Both the position numbers and the translations under genes were made by a program. DNA of 64,000 nt from Lophium mytilinum (taxonomy: Eukaryota > Ascomycota > Dothideomycetes > Mytilinidiales > Mytilinidiaceae), in assembly GCA_010093605.1 (NCBI GenBank), contig MU004189.1, forward strand, positions 1,309,834 through 1,373,833. Reading direction: 5' to 3'. Of this stretch, positions 1-11,067 are shown piece after piece. Numbering within the stretch: the first letter of the stretch is position 1; each line of letters begins with the position of its first letter. The notes under the pieces are model-generated. The model saw only the letters and a program-made list of their open reading frames with translations. It was not told the DNA's origin and searched no databases.

Positions 1-1600
1 CTTTTACTAATCGCTTCCAGACGCAATGCCTCTAGACGTAGGCCGGCACAGTGCCACCAAAGTCCCCTAAAGTCCCCTGAAGTCCACTGCGCGGAGCCAT
101 TTCAGTCGTACGGCAAATCGCAATTCACAGCCCATCCAGCACATACAGTTCTAGGCTATACGTTTGCGCACACAAATAACACTGCTTAAGTGTCGCTTTT
201 GCAAGCTAGACGCCACTACCAGGCGCGTCCAGCGTCCACATAGCGAGACTACCTCTTAGTCAAGAGGAAGCTCAGATTACGCTGGCTAAAATTTGACATG
301 ACGCCTACGCTGTGGTCACCCAATGGAGGTATTTCTCGCATGCCCTCATCGCTGATATTCAATAGGATGGAAAATGGTGGCATTTAATTCCTGAAATCGC
401 ATCCCTATGGGTATAGAACCCGAAGTGAACTAATTTAACATGTGAAGCTCGTCCGATGCGCAAAAAGATAGTGGAAATTCTATGATACGTAGGCCCAGAA
501 GCACGTGGAATATGCAAATGATGTTGCGACATGCGACTGTTGGGTTCGCTGTGGGCAAATTAGACCTCGGTTTGGAAATAGCGACGACGAAGACGAAGGA
601 GAGACGAGCAGCGCAAAATTTCTTTATGAGACTAATCCCAGCAGCACCCTCGCGTACCTAGTAGCAGTCAAAGTCGAGGAACGTACGGCTATCCAGCCGG
701 GTACGGCGATCGAGCCAGGTACGGCGAAGAATGTCCCTTCCAGGCTGAGGTACGACAAGTATGCGTTCAGCTATCTTTGGTCTTGCTTACTTGACACCAC
801 TGTAAGGAGTACCCTAGCGCGCTAGGTAGCATGTGTTAGCCACGCTAGGTAACATGTATTAGCCTCGCTAAATAGTAGTGGTAATTTTCACTCTTATGCA
901 TTGATGTTACTCTTTAACACTTAGATCGAGCAGATGGAGCACCCTGCTTCTGTGCTAATAAGATGTCTCCCTGCTCTGAACCTACTTTTACTTACTTCAT
1001 ATCACTGGGAGTAATACCCTAGGTCCTATATACCAGCTATGCTAAAACGCAGTCTGATATCCCCTACATTGATAATTCTACTATAACTGTCTGTTTTGCC
1101 AGATGGTCGCCTAGTGGAAACCCAATTTGCGTAATACTCCTCGCCTATTAACTGCTGAACCATATAGCGATTAGTCCTCTTGATTATCGGGGGATTACTT
1201 ATCGGGGTGAAACTTAGCTCCCAATTGCAGTGCTGAATTGGAGGTGGCACAAGCCCATAATTGCTAATCGGGGGCGCCTTACTAATCTGGTGGGAATAAG
1301 TACCAAGCCACTAGCTACTAACTACTATGATATAGTGTCTGTGCAGGCCTCGGGGAACTCGCACTTTGTAGGCACGGATATTCGACGGAAATAGGCCTTT
1401 ATCGCCGTAAACAAGGCTTGGCATACCAGAAGAATAGAGGGACTCGGTCTCCTCTATAACATTGAACACGCGAACAGTCACTAAAGATTCAAGGTCTCTT
1501 GTTTGGTAGGTCTGACTACTCGTAAACCATTCCAGCCTCTGTCCTTCTTGTCATCAGCATCGTCAATTTTCTTATGTCCGCTATGATCGGTTGAGGCGAG
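1..1600. other. Gene-poor leading region with short tandem repeats
   Basis: No convincing gene is seen. A 106-codon frame at 505-825 opens only with GTG and is of low complexity, so I do not call it. Short direct repeats are present: three near-copies of a 10-base AAGTCCCCTA-like unit near 59-86, an 18-bp unit starting at 683, 701 and 719, and a 23-bp unit starting at 821 and 844 with a partial third copy at 867. The last part is the upstream region of the Zn2Cys6 gene that starts at 1601. Confidence 0.5.
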
Positions 1601-3904
1601 ATGCCCACTTCCGCAGAGATCGAAAATCAACAGCCCGGTGCTTTGGGCTCTTTACAGCGACCGAAGCGTCACCAGGTCGCCCGCGCTTGCGACTGGTGCC
1701 GGGCGTATCGGATCAAGTGTGACGCTAGATCTCCATGTCGCAATTGCGACTCCAGTGGTCGTCAATGCAGCAGCACTGGCGCGAACCAGATACGCACATT
1801 CGCTACTGCGACTAGGTATGTTGATGGTTGATCTAACCAGAACATGCACGGAACTCGGAACTCATGCTTGTATAGAGAAATTGAACGGCTGAAGTTGCAG
1901 ATACAAGAGCTTCAACTTCAAGTCACTTACCAGCACCCTACGGAGAAAGATGAAGGTTCCAGCCGACCATTAACACTGTCTAAATCTACTCGTTCTTTGC
2001 CAACCTATCTCGACCCTTATAGAGAGCATGGCGGGAACTGGCGCCACTGGGAATGTTACTACTCACCGAGCGAGAACTCGCAGCAGCGTATTTGTTATGG
2101 GCCGGCATCTGCGGCCTACTTCATCGGCAGATTGAACACACATCTTAAATCAGTGCTTCCCCCGTCGCAAAACAATGAGTATATGCAACTAGACCTGACG
2201 TCGACGCGTGGGTATCCTGAGCTTCCCAACGAACCCACAGCCTTCCTAGCACCAGGTTCGACGGGCACGGAGCGACTTTCGGAAACTTCTCTCTCGCGAG
2301 CTCAAGAGGAAAGTTTGCTCGACTCATTTTGGCAGACATATCATCTATCATATCCGATTCTGGACAAAGATGAATTCCTGTCACACCTAGACTCATTATG
2401 GGCTCCATTGGGAACACGCCGCCAACCTTCAGCGCTCGTTGACATCGTTCTTGCTTTGTGTATTCAACACGGTGCTTCGAACCTACCGTCTGGCACCCTT
2501 GAAGGATTTAAGAATGCATCCTACACAGATCATGCACTCTATCATAGAAGTTCAAGTCTGCTCGGTGACCAGCTTGAAGAACCCTCTCTCGCCTCAGTCG
2601 CCACTTTACAGTGCCAAATTCTCTCCGTCGTCTACCTTTCCAACGCCTCTCGCCCAAACACAGCCAATATTGCGCTAGCTACCGCCATCAGAACTGCAAT
2701 TGTCCTAGGCTTCCACCGTGATCCACCGCAGGGCACGTCAATGGAAGAGGAGCAGACCCGAAAGCGGATATTTTGGACGCTCTATGCGTTCGAAATGGAT
2801 ACCGTCATGCAATTAGGCCGCCCACTCGCGGTCAATATGTCTCAGGTCACATGTAGTCTTCCGAAAATGGAAGAGAACACTCTGACCTCCAAAACGGACT
2901 CGTCATTGAATAGAATGAAAACTTGCTACGCTTTCAACCTACAGTTCATCAAATTGGTCCTTGCAGCTCGATCGACGTATGTTAGCTTCTACCATAAATG
3001 TGCTGACGTCCTCAAACAACACGATCAGGATAGCCTCTACAACAATGCCGAGGGCTTGGAAGCGTGTGCGGAGTTTCTGTCGCAGAAGATGGAATACCTG
3101 TATAATTGGAGTTATAACGTGCCAGAAGCTTTGAAGTACACACGAAAGAGCGCAGAGGAGCTTCTACCCACTGCCAGACCATCATTGGGGCGTTTGCAGA
3201 CACCTACTCCATGGCTAGAGCGTGAGAGAATCTTACTAGACCTCCGATACCACAACTTCGCCATGAATCTCTTCCGGCCATTCATCTGCTTCTCGGAAAT
3301 CGCCACAATGACTGTGCCATTCACCACCAGCAACGCGAACGCTTGCCTCTTCCATGCGAGAATCATCACCGAGACATTACTACAAGCGCTCACTGAATCG
3401 GAGCTCCTACATGGACGACATGAGATCTTTCGATTGCAATGGAATGCCGCCATATCACTCGTTGGGTACTTGACTGCGTATCCGGGTAGCGATGCGAGCC
3501 ATACATGCCGGGATTCAATCAACTACGCGCTTCAAGCCTTTGAGGTCCTCTCTAGCAGTTTCCCTGCGGCACGTCGTGCGATCAACGTCACTCGGGAACT
3601 TCTCTCTCGCGTCGGACCCCCAAAAGGCAGTCGGACGATTATCAACGATGAGCTTGCTCCGGACAATGCCGCCTTGTTCATTGAGTACCCCGATCTAGCA
3701 CACGATGCCATCGCTCAAGAATTGGGGCTGGGTCCCTCGCCGCTTAGTATGCCAGCGGAAGTTAACGAATGGGCCGCGCAACTACGGCCGCTCGGGCATG
3801 CCCCAGGCCATTCGCTCGATTTCTTGGATATGATGAGCTTTGAGGAACCGCGGGCGTTCAACACGTGGGACTTCGAGTTGGATGATGAACTTAGTAGAAT
3901 ATGA
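1601..3904 (+). CDS. Zn(II)2Cys6 fungal transcription factor, 747 aa, one intron (1816-1875)
   Basis: Nuclear DNA-binding regulator of the Gal4-type class. The N-terminus holds a complete binuclear zinc cluster with spacing C-x2-C-x6-C-x5-C-x2-C-x6-C (CDWC, C, C, RNC, C) at about residues 31-58. A basic/coiled-coil linker with REIERLKLQIQELQLQ follows. The middle part is a fungal-specific transcription factor domain (PF04082 type), with the YPILDKDEF segment and the typical GRPLAVNMSQVTCSLP stretch. The two frames are the same but separated by TGA at 1829. A 60-bp GTATGT...TATAG intron, with CTAAC at 1833, removes the stop and rejoins the zinc cluster to the coiled coil. Coding blocks are 1601-1815 and 1876-3904. 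The target genes cannot be predicted; no biosynthetic cluster lies next to it. Confidence 0.9.
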
Positions 3905-4365
3905 TACGACGCGGGTATTTCATCTTCGAGAACAGGATCCACAAGAGCTTGCAAGATTCGTGGAGACGTCGTTCGACACTCCATGCATGATTCGTTCAGT
4001 CGGTGCAGCTCAGATGTCCAGCCAATCAGACGTCAGGATGTGCCAAGCCGGAGTCTAGGAGATATTTATTGGTCACCATATCCCTAGAGACAGCGTTCAT
4101 GGAGTCTAGGAGATGTGCCCTAGTTTAGGATTCCGTGCTCAAGGGATCTAGCCTTTAGGAGTCTAGAGGTGGTAACACTGCCTTCGCTCTTAGACTAATA
4201 GTGAAGTACGAACTTTCAATTTCCAAATCACTTCAGACAATCCCCACCCGACCAAGACGCGCATGCACGCATTCTTTTTTCTTGAAGCATTTCTGGAGAT
4301 GACCTCTCTCTCGGTACCACCTCCAACATAATCTACGTTGCTCGCCTTCCCAAGAGACGCCTACC
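3905..4365. other. Intergenic region between regulator and EthD gene
   Basis: No gene is seen. A short element GAGTCTAGGAGAT recurs near 4052 and 4101, with weaker copies further on. The last ~100 bases are CT-rich, as in a fungal core promoter and leader of the EthD gene. Confidence 0.4.
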
Positions 4366-4680
4366 ATGTCCTCCGCTACCTCAACACCCATCTACGTCAC
4401 CTTCCTCTACCCTACCAACACATCCTTCAACATGACCTACTACCTCAACACCCACATCCCGCTCACCAAGAAGAAATATGCGCCGTACGGGCTGCGTAGT
4501 TGTGTCGTTTGCGACACCGCCGACAGCCCGGCGTTCGCTGTTATGGTCGTTTCCACGTGGGAGAGCATCGAGGGATGGAACGAAGCGCAAAAGGCAGAGT
4601 GTACGAAAGCGATTGTGGAGGATGTGAAGAATTACACGGATGGGGAGCTGGTGGTGCTTGTTGGCAAGGTGGTCGGGTAG
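4366..4680 (+). CDS. EthD-domain protein, 104 aa
   Basis: Small single-exon protein of the EthD (dimeric alpha-beta barrel) family. The visible hallmarks are a first beta strand IYVTFLYP, then FNMTYYLNTHIPLTKKKY (the conserved F-D-x-x-Y-Y-x-x-H-I-P motif), and a C-terminal helix with a final valine-rich strand. The length of about 100 residues is normal for the family. The name comes from a bacterial ethyl tert-butyl ether degradation locus; most fungal members have no proven substrate, and some act in secondary metabolism as cyclases or decarboxylases. The ATG follows a pyrimidine-rich leader. It is convergent with the GFA-domain gene on the other strand. Confidence 0.88.
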   Translation: MSSATSTPIYVTFLYPTNTSFNMTYYLNTHIPLTKKKYAPYGLRSCVVCDTADSPAFAVMVVSTWESIEGWNEAQKAECTKAIVEDVKNYTDGELVVLVGKVVG

Positions 4681-4792
4681 AAAAGCGATTTAGGGATGGA
4701 GAGCTGGAGCGAGGTTGAAGGAGGGTGTTATATCAGGACACTTGGATATAGATTGCAGATGCAGACTTCTAGAGATGGATTCTATCTTTGGT

Positions 4793-5409
4793 TTACTTAG
4801 AGGGTTGCTCAATCGTGATGTTCTTCTTAGCCCAGTCCATCTTCTTCTCCGCATACGCCTCCTGAGCCGGTGCTGCAATGTGGTTGAATAGTGATGCTTT
4901 CACGATGACCACTTCTGGATGTAAGGGGACCTCTGTGGTTACAGGACTTCTTTGAAATTAGTAGTGGTCTCAAACGTAGAGTCAGAGTTCGCGAACCTCC
5001 CGCAGTTGCCGCAAAAGTTACGCTGTGAAGAGAGCATTAGCGACAACTCTACGGCGCATGCTCGCCTGGCAATAAACTCTACACGTACTGTGATGGTGTT
5101 TCCACTATCGGTATTGCTATCGTGATAGCTCTTCAGGGAACCTTTTGGATCGCTAACGATGACGGCGGATTTCGCGAGGGTGTAATTGAAAGAGCCGACT
5201 ATGAACTATTAGCTAAAGGCGCCGGGTTGGTTGTGGTTACGTACGGCCGCCTCCAGCTCGCCGACAATTCAGGCTTGGTAGAATCAGAATAAATCGTCGA
5301 AAGCTTGCAGATGACGAGAAACGGACCAAAAGCAGATAAGAGAACCATCAGGGGGATCGGGCAGAGTGACGCGGACACTCCCGCAATTGCAGTGGCCTTC
5401 GGTCGACAT
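4793..5409 (-). CDS. GFA/CENP-V-type zinc protein, 134 aa, five exons
   Basis: Spliced by hand as complement(4793-4949, 4997-5022, 5089-5198, 5245-5273, 5327-5409). The four introns are 47, 66, 46 and 53 bp, all GT-AG, and the total is 405 nt in frame. The protein starts MSTEGHCNCGSVRV and shows the three zinc-ligand groups of the GFA (glutathione-dependent formaldehyde-activating enzyme-like) fold: HCNCGS, then ICFCLNCRRAGGG, then NFCGNCGRSPV. The C-terminal half has the usual HPEVVIVKASLF strand. The zinc fold is clear. Enzyme activity is not, because most family members act on unknown substrates. A 29-nt exon carries the central cysteine motif, so automatic gene callers may miss or truncate this gene. 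Confidence 0.88.
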
Positions 5410-5866
5410 GTTAGTGGATGCAATACAACTCGTTGAGGACTTCCCGATGATTCGGGACAAGAGAAGATGGAAAGGGCAAACTGCAGTTCGAGCGAGGCGC
5501 CGCCACTTTATTCGTTCCATACCTTCCGGGAGCTAGACTGAGGAAGGATGTTAGAGGCCGTAAATGTGGATCGCTGTCGCGAGACCCACTTTATCCACTC
5601 TTTGCACTTCGAAAGTACGAATGGACGCGATTCGATCCGTTTTGTCCCTGTATTACTGCTATGATAAGAAATGCTGATCTCTAGACCTAATTACTATCAT
5701 ACGCAGGTTATATGTAGGATGTTATATTCATTGCTTAGAGTGACTAGACCGAGAACTTGTAGTAGGGAAAGTGAACATTAAGAGTATTACCATCGAAATT
5801 TTGGACAGATAAGAAGATGAGAAGCGCGTAGAATTTCAAAAAGCTCCCGAGAATACATAGAATTCA
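5410..5866. other. Intergenic region
   Basis: No gene is seen. It holds the upstream region of the minus-strand GFA gene and the 3' flank of the minus-strand kinase-WD40 gene, and is AT-rich from about 5640. Confidence 0.4.
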
Positions 5867-8561
5867 CTACCGGACGGTCCACAGGTTGACGAGATTCCTG
5901 TCGACTGTCGCTAGCAGCTTATTATCTGGCGAAAATGCTAGCACTGGCGAGGCATACATGCTTGTATGCTTAAACTTTTGCAACACCCCGCCTGTTCTAG
6001 TGTCCCATAGTTCTAGTTCGGCTTTAGATCGGTCGTATATAACCAAAAATTTGCTGTTTGGTGAGAATAACGGAACGTAAAGCGTGAAACCATGGAAAGC
6101 ATGTAGAATAACACCTGACCCGGCGTTCCAAAGTCTGATCGCATAACTGTACGCTACGTCAATAGCCGTTGATACCAGCATAGTTCCGTCTGGTGAGTAA
6201 GCCAAAGCAGTGGTATTTTGTGAACTTGTCCATATCACTTTACCGTCGCCACTGTTCCATACTTTGAGGACGTTGCTGCCTTCAGCTGCTGATGCAAGCT
6301 TCCCGCCGCCATGTGGCGACAAGGCCAACGGGCCCTTATGATTGGCTCCGATGTTCCACTTGTACACCCTTTGTTTGGAAGGTATGTCCCAAACCCTGAT
6401 ATAACTATCGCGCGTAACCGTTGCTATCATCTTGTCATCTGGCGAGACGACGTAGTATCTAACCGATCTCCGATGTTTGACCTTCCATTCTGCTGCTTTG
6501 GATCCAAGATATGATACGACGATGAGCGTTGCTCGACCGTCGTGCCTCATTATTCCATCATATTGAAGGACTATTAGTGGCGAGTTGAGTGGTGAGGGCA
6601 GAGTTCCGCGCACGGGCCAGAGAACCTTTTTATACTCTGGTCTGAGGATATTTTTGCCTTTTTGAGCATCTACGTCCCATAACGTAAGCTCATAACCGCT
6701 TGCCGACGCTACTGTCTTGCTATCATCAGAACACCAGCCTACCGCGATCAGCGGGTAATTATATCTTTTGCTTTTCAGCGTCCGCAGGCTGGCTCCGGAG
6801 TAAGGGTCGACAATCCTGACCCACCCATCCCTACATCCTATAGCCAGCAGCTTGCTGTCCGCCGAGAATGCCACGCAACCTACACTGTCGGTACTAACTT
6901 CTAGCGTCCGCAGAAGCTTCCATGGTTCCTCGAAGACTGAGCTGTCTGAAGGACGAAAGCCTACGGTTGTAGTTGGTTGTTGCGTCTGGTTTGTATCTCG
7001 GCCTCCGGATCCAAAGGATGGATACACTGTTGCTGCAATTCCCTCCGATGGAAATGGTGGGTGCAATGTCTGTGCGGAACTGACGGAGCTAGAGGAAGTC
7101 GATTGACTGCCGATATTCCCAGGGGATGAGTAGCCCTGCGCTTCGGGACGGGAGCGGTTCCGTGGACTGTTGTTCTCGCCTTCACGAGGCCTCTTACTCG
7201 TCCACACAGCTCTGTCTGGTTGAGGCATAAAGGTGGTAGAAGGAGATGCTGTAATTCTTGAGTACGTTTGGGGGTCGATAATCCTAGCGCCGGACGTCCC
7301 ACTCCAACTGGCGAATGCCTCTCGAACTGTTGCTTCATCACTTCCCCTCAAGGGCCGTGTGCGCGCTGACAGAGAGACGTCCACGTTGGGTGTAGTGGAC
7401 TGCGTAATTCCTCGAAAGGGGTTGGAGCTGTGCAACTGCATCCAAGGATGGCGAAGCGCTACTGCTGCACTCGTACGGAGATGAGGATTGACTGCCATAA
7501 GGCTGCTGATCAGGGCTGTTCCACTTCCTCCAGTAACAACCTTCAAGTGTTCTTTGGGATATTCCTGAACTCCTTGAACGTAATTTCTGAGCGCGTCTTC
7601 ATCCTGGAATGTGTAATCGCCTGTCAACATCTGAAATGCAATTTCACCTAAAGCCCATAAGTCTGCCGCCTTGTGATCGTAGGAGTCCGTGTATCTGCGG
7701 GCAAAGAATAGTTCTGGCGCCAAATACGATCTCGTGCCTTTGATAGTCGACGGCTCATTTCCATTAGAAGCGCGTTTGCTAACGCCAAAGTCGGCCAGTT
7801 TTACCAACCAAACCCCCGGTGGCTGCGATTCGATAAGAATATTCTATTTCATGTTCGTTAATCAAACTCCTCTGGTGCTCCACGGTTACTTACCGCGGGC
7901 TTGAGGTCCCGGTGTGCAAAATCGTTCTCATGCATCTTTTGCAGCCCTTCGAGTATTTGCCGCGTCAAAAACTGGGCTTCTACTAGCGGTATTTGTCGCA
8001 CCCGCGAGAGGTAGCAGCGTAGATCGCCAAGCGGGTAGTACTCCATAGCAATATAGACCGTGTTTGCATTTTCGTACCATCCGAAAGACTTCACGAAGTA
8101 TGTTTCGTACTGGATCGCATCAGCCAATTCCGCCGTCTCCAAGGGAGCACCTCCAAAACTTACTTTAGGGGCTGAAAACTTTGCCACGGCTTTCAATTCT
8201 CCCAGAAAATCTGCGATCCTGGCTTGCGGAACCTTCCGGATCTTCTTTACCGCGCGAAATGCCCCAGAATTTCTGCCCTCTATGCATTCCTCTAAACATA
8301 CCTCCCCGTATCCTCCTAGGCCAAGGCAACTTGCCTGCTTCCAGTGCTCTTGGAAAGTCGTCCGTCCTCGACTGGCGCTGGACTCGACATAGCTATGAAT
8401 GGTGCGGTCTTCGTGAACAGTCGTTTGGAGATATGAATCGAGCACGAGATCTTCTTGGGCATGATCTAGTATATGGACTCCTGTATTCGCGACCGTATTT
8501 AGTGTCCGTGGGAGTCGCGGTGACGATGGGCGAAGTTGGCCTCACCAGAAGATGCCGCCAT
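5867..8561 (-). CDS. Ser/Thr protein kinase fused to WD40 propeller, 859 aa, three exons
   Basis: Spliced as complement(5867-7843, 7894-8480, 8546-8561), with introns of 50 and 65 bp. The 16-nt first exon encodes MAASS plus one base and joins in frame to VHILDHAQEDLVLDS. The kinase domain lies at about residues 52-330, with glycine loop GLGGYGEV (59-66), lysine K84 in RAVKKIRK, catalytic loop HRDLKPAN (D197), metal site DFG (D219) and GTRSYLAPE, so it looks catalytically competent. After a Ser/Pro-rich linker (~330-480), seven WD40-like repeats fill the C-terminus, with the signatures VRIVD, LTLWDVD, IRVWDI, LKVWNSGD, IRLWNAGSG, LELWDTRTG and NLWTVR. Seven repeats make one closed propeller. 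It shares a 259-bp divergent promoter with the HeLo-pseudokinase gene. Kinase-WD40 fusions suggest a signalling sensor, but the ligand and substrate are unknown. Confidence 0.87.
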
Positions 8562-8820
8562 ACTCTAACCCCGAACTTGGCTCGTCACACCCTCGACTTC
8601 TTTCTGATGAGGAGTGGGTCAAACCAACTGAGCAGGGCAGGAGGTGTATGTGCTGCGCCGGGTTTGCCTTCGTGCGGGGCTGAGGCTCTGCGTGGGGGCT
8701 GTGTTGAAATCAGGCAGCAATCCAGCCTTGCGAGGTCTATACATTCATCGGCACTAACGTTAAACACTGCCATGAACGCAGAGCCTGGCACTCACTCAGA
8801 ATCAAAATCTCAATCTCTCC
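8562..8820. promoter_or_regulatory. Shared divergent promoter, kinase-WD40 / HeLo-pseudokinase
   Basis: Only 259 bp separate the two start codons (8561 on the minus strand, 8821 on the plus strand). Both promoters must lie here or within the genes, so co-regulation is likely. No clear TATA box is visible on either strand. This is inferred from gene spacing. Confidence 0.6.
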
Positions 8821-10409
8821 ATGTCTGGCGCGGAACTCGTTCTCAGCGTAATCGGTGCCGTCGCGGCAGTGGATGTCGCAATCAAGTATATATTTAACAC
8901 CGGGCCCTCTCTACAGCACTGACCGCCAGCCAATAATGAACTTGAAGCTGACAGTTTCTCAACAGATGCGGTTCGAAATTCGTCGCCACGTGTTCCGCCT
9001 TCAAGAATGCGGAGCGCGAAATTCTAGAGCGAGTGCTCCGTATCAACAATAGATGGTACAGAACAAAGTCTCAGCTGGCCTTTCTGAGCCGCGTTTGGTC
9101 CACCCTTGATCGTGAGCACCAGGAGCTACAAAACCAACTACTCGCAAACCTCGTCTCAGCTCTTACCATCGCCGATTCCAAAGCGAGCAGTTTCTTAGCA
9201 GGACACTCGAAGCTAGGCAGAAAAGAGAAACTCAAGTATGTCTTTTTGAAGAAGATTCTAGATAAAACAATCGCCGACCTGGATTTGTGGCAAAACGAGT
9301 TTGACCCGTCCTGGTTTTTGATTCTGAAAATTGGAGGCCAAAACATCGACAAGGAGCTCAATGTTAACATACAAAAGACCCACAATACGATTACCACCGC
9401 TTCAGGCATCCGCGACTCAATCAGGGATAGTCCCCAACAGACTGTGGCTGTACTCTTGCCAAAAGAGGATTTAGATGGAGCTAGGTTCGATGTCCTACCC
9501 TACAGTTCCGCAAAGTTAGCACAGCGAGTAAACTCGACAAGCTGGCTCATTTTGGACCCGATACGAAGCGAGTCTTTACCAGACTTTCAGCAGATGCACA
9601 AGACGGTTCGAGATCTCGCCAGAAGGCTGACCAGGACTGACCCTCTAACATTCTCACTTTTGAAGTGCAGAGGATTAGTGGTGGACAAAGCACAGCTCCA
9701 GTATACCCTAGTCTTCAAAATGCCAGACAACATGGCGAATCCCCGAAGTCTGCGCTCTAGTCTCAACGCGACAGATTTGAAGCATTCTCTCTCCGACCGA
9801 TTTCAGCTCGCGCGACAGTTGGCCCGGGCAGTCTGTTCCATTCACACCTTTGGATTGGTGCACAAGAGCATCAGGCCAGAGAACATTCTCCTCTTCCGCG
9901 ACAACAGCTCGACACTCGGGTCTGCCTTCCTTGTAGGATTTGAGAGCATTCGCCCAGAAGAAGGTTGGACGAGGCTTCGCAGCGATCTTGACTGGGAGAA
10001 GAACCTTTACCGACACCCAAAGCGACAAGGCGTTCAACTTCAGGATCGTTACATCATGCAACATGACATCTACAGTCTCGGGGTCTGTTTGTTAGAAATT
10101 GGCCTATGGACTTCGTTCGTCCAGTACTCCGGTAGTTCTCCAGATCGGACATCTCAAGGTTTCAAGTTCTTCGATAACGTACCAGACTCAGTAAATACTG
10201 CAGATTCGGTGAAGCAACAAATCTTACTCTTAGCGGGAGAAGAGCTTCGAACACGAATGGGAAGCAAATATGCGCGCGTGGTCGAGACTTGTCTCACTTG
10301 TTTAGACGAGGGCAACGAAGACTTTGGGGATGAAACAGAATTTCAAGATGAGGATGGGGTGTTGGTTGCCGTTCGATACATTGAAACAGTGAGCTGCTCT
10401 ATTCCTTAA
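8821..10409 (+). CDS. HeLo-like domain fused to pseudokinase, 502 aa, one intron (8886-8965)
   Basis: Coding blocks are 8821-8885 and 8966-10409; the 80-bp GT-AG intron joins VAIK to CGSKFVATCSAFKNAE in frame. The N-terminus, MSGAELVLSVIGAVAAVDVA, is the hydrophobic, small-residue-rich first helix typical of fungal HeLo / HET-s-LopB-type domains. Amphipathic helices follow to about residue 160. The C-terminal ~270 residues have a kinase fold with key positions lost: HKSIRPEN (321-328) has Ser in place of the catalytic Asp, the DFG position reads GFES, and no glycine loop is evident, while YTLVFK (K273) may keep the ATP-site lysine. Family knowledge: HeLo domains of HET-S and HELLP are membrane-targeting cell-death executioners, and MLKL has a related bundle plus pseudokinase. 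No HET-s-type prion motif is seen at the C-terminus. Confidence 0.85.
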
Positions 10410-10515
10410 CAAACAACCGCTCATATACCTAGGTCCTCTTACAAATCAGCAACATCTTAGTATGAATGATCCTGGACTTAGACGTTGCCCAAAACTTGAT
10501 GCCATCAGCAATTGT

Positions 10516-11067
10516 TCAGACATACTCGCCGCCCTTCATCCAGCCAAGCTGTTTCCACATATTCAGTTTATCCCACTCTTTCGTAAAGCTCTTCACTTTC
10601 CCGTCTTCTACCTCGAAAATCGCCGAGGCGGTCCATGAAGCTTTATTCCCCGTGGGCTGGATGCCGTTGTGTTCCTTGCCGCAGTGGCTCCCTTCGGCGG
10701 AATACCTCAAGCAGACCATTCCACCTTTCGCAAATATGATATCGTAGGATTTGATGTGCAGATCGGCAACAGCGGCCATTACGTGGGAATGCGAGTCGGC
10801 GTAGTCGAGAGGTGTGTGGCATCCGGGGAAGGTGGTGGGTGCTGTGAAGGTAGCGTTCTCCGCGACGAGGTGCTGGACGCTGTCACGGCCGGTGTTTTCT
10901 TTGGGGGAGTAGCTGATACGCATGTACTCTTTGACGACGTCGACGTTTTTCTGCAGGGTGTCAGTTTCATCGCCTGGAAATATGGGAGGGGTGTGAACGG
11001 CGATGGTACTTACAGACTCCTCATCGCTCTGAGCGACGGTCAGTTTTGAAGGCGGATATTTAGGCAT
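10516..11067 (-). CDS. SnoaL-like (NTF2-fold) protein, 162 aa, one intron (10951-11013)
   Basis: Coding blocks are complement(10516-10950, 11014-11067). The intron is 63 bp, with donor GTAAGT and acceptor CTGCAG. It has no stop and a length divisible by three, so an unspliced reading would wrongly give 183 aa. The spliced protein reads SDEESKNVDVVKEYMRISYSP. It then shows the SnoaL/ester-cyclase pattern, with a helical start, HLVAENATFTAP, HSHVMAAVADLHIKSYDIIFAKGGMVCLRYSAEG, and a terminal strand with IFEVEDGKVKSFTKEWD. This fold binds small hydrophobic ligands and includes polyketide cyclases and hydratases; the substrate is unknown. Confidence 0.82.
   Translation of the reverse strand: MPKYPPSKLTVAQSDEESVSTIAVHTPPIFPGDETDTLQKNVDVVKEYMRISYSPKENTGRDSVQHLVAENATFTAPTTFPGCHTPLDYADSHSHVMAAVADLHIKSYDIIFAKGGMVCLRYSAEGSHCGKEHNGIQPTGNKASWTASAIFEVEDGKVKSFTKEWDKLNMWKQLGWMKGGEYV

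Noticed and set aside
505-825. 106-codon frame on the plus strand
   Set aside because: It starts with GTG, has no domain, and its middle is produced by an 18-bp tandem repeat.
1816-1840. 25-bp GT-AG intron in the Zn2Cys6 gene
   Set aside because: Too short for a fungal intron and it would shift the frame; the 60-bp intron 1816-1875 keeps the frame and restores the coiled coil.
8585-8791. 68-codon minus-strand frame as the first exon of the kinase-WD40 gene
   Set aside because: A 16-nt exon at 8546-8561 joins in frame with good splice signals, while this frame ends in a stop and has no fitting donor.
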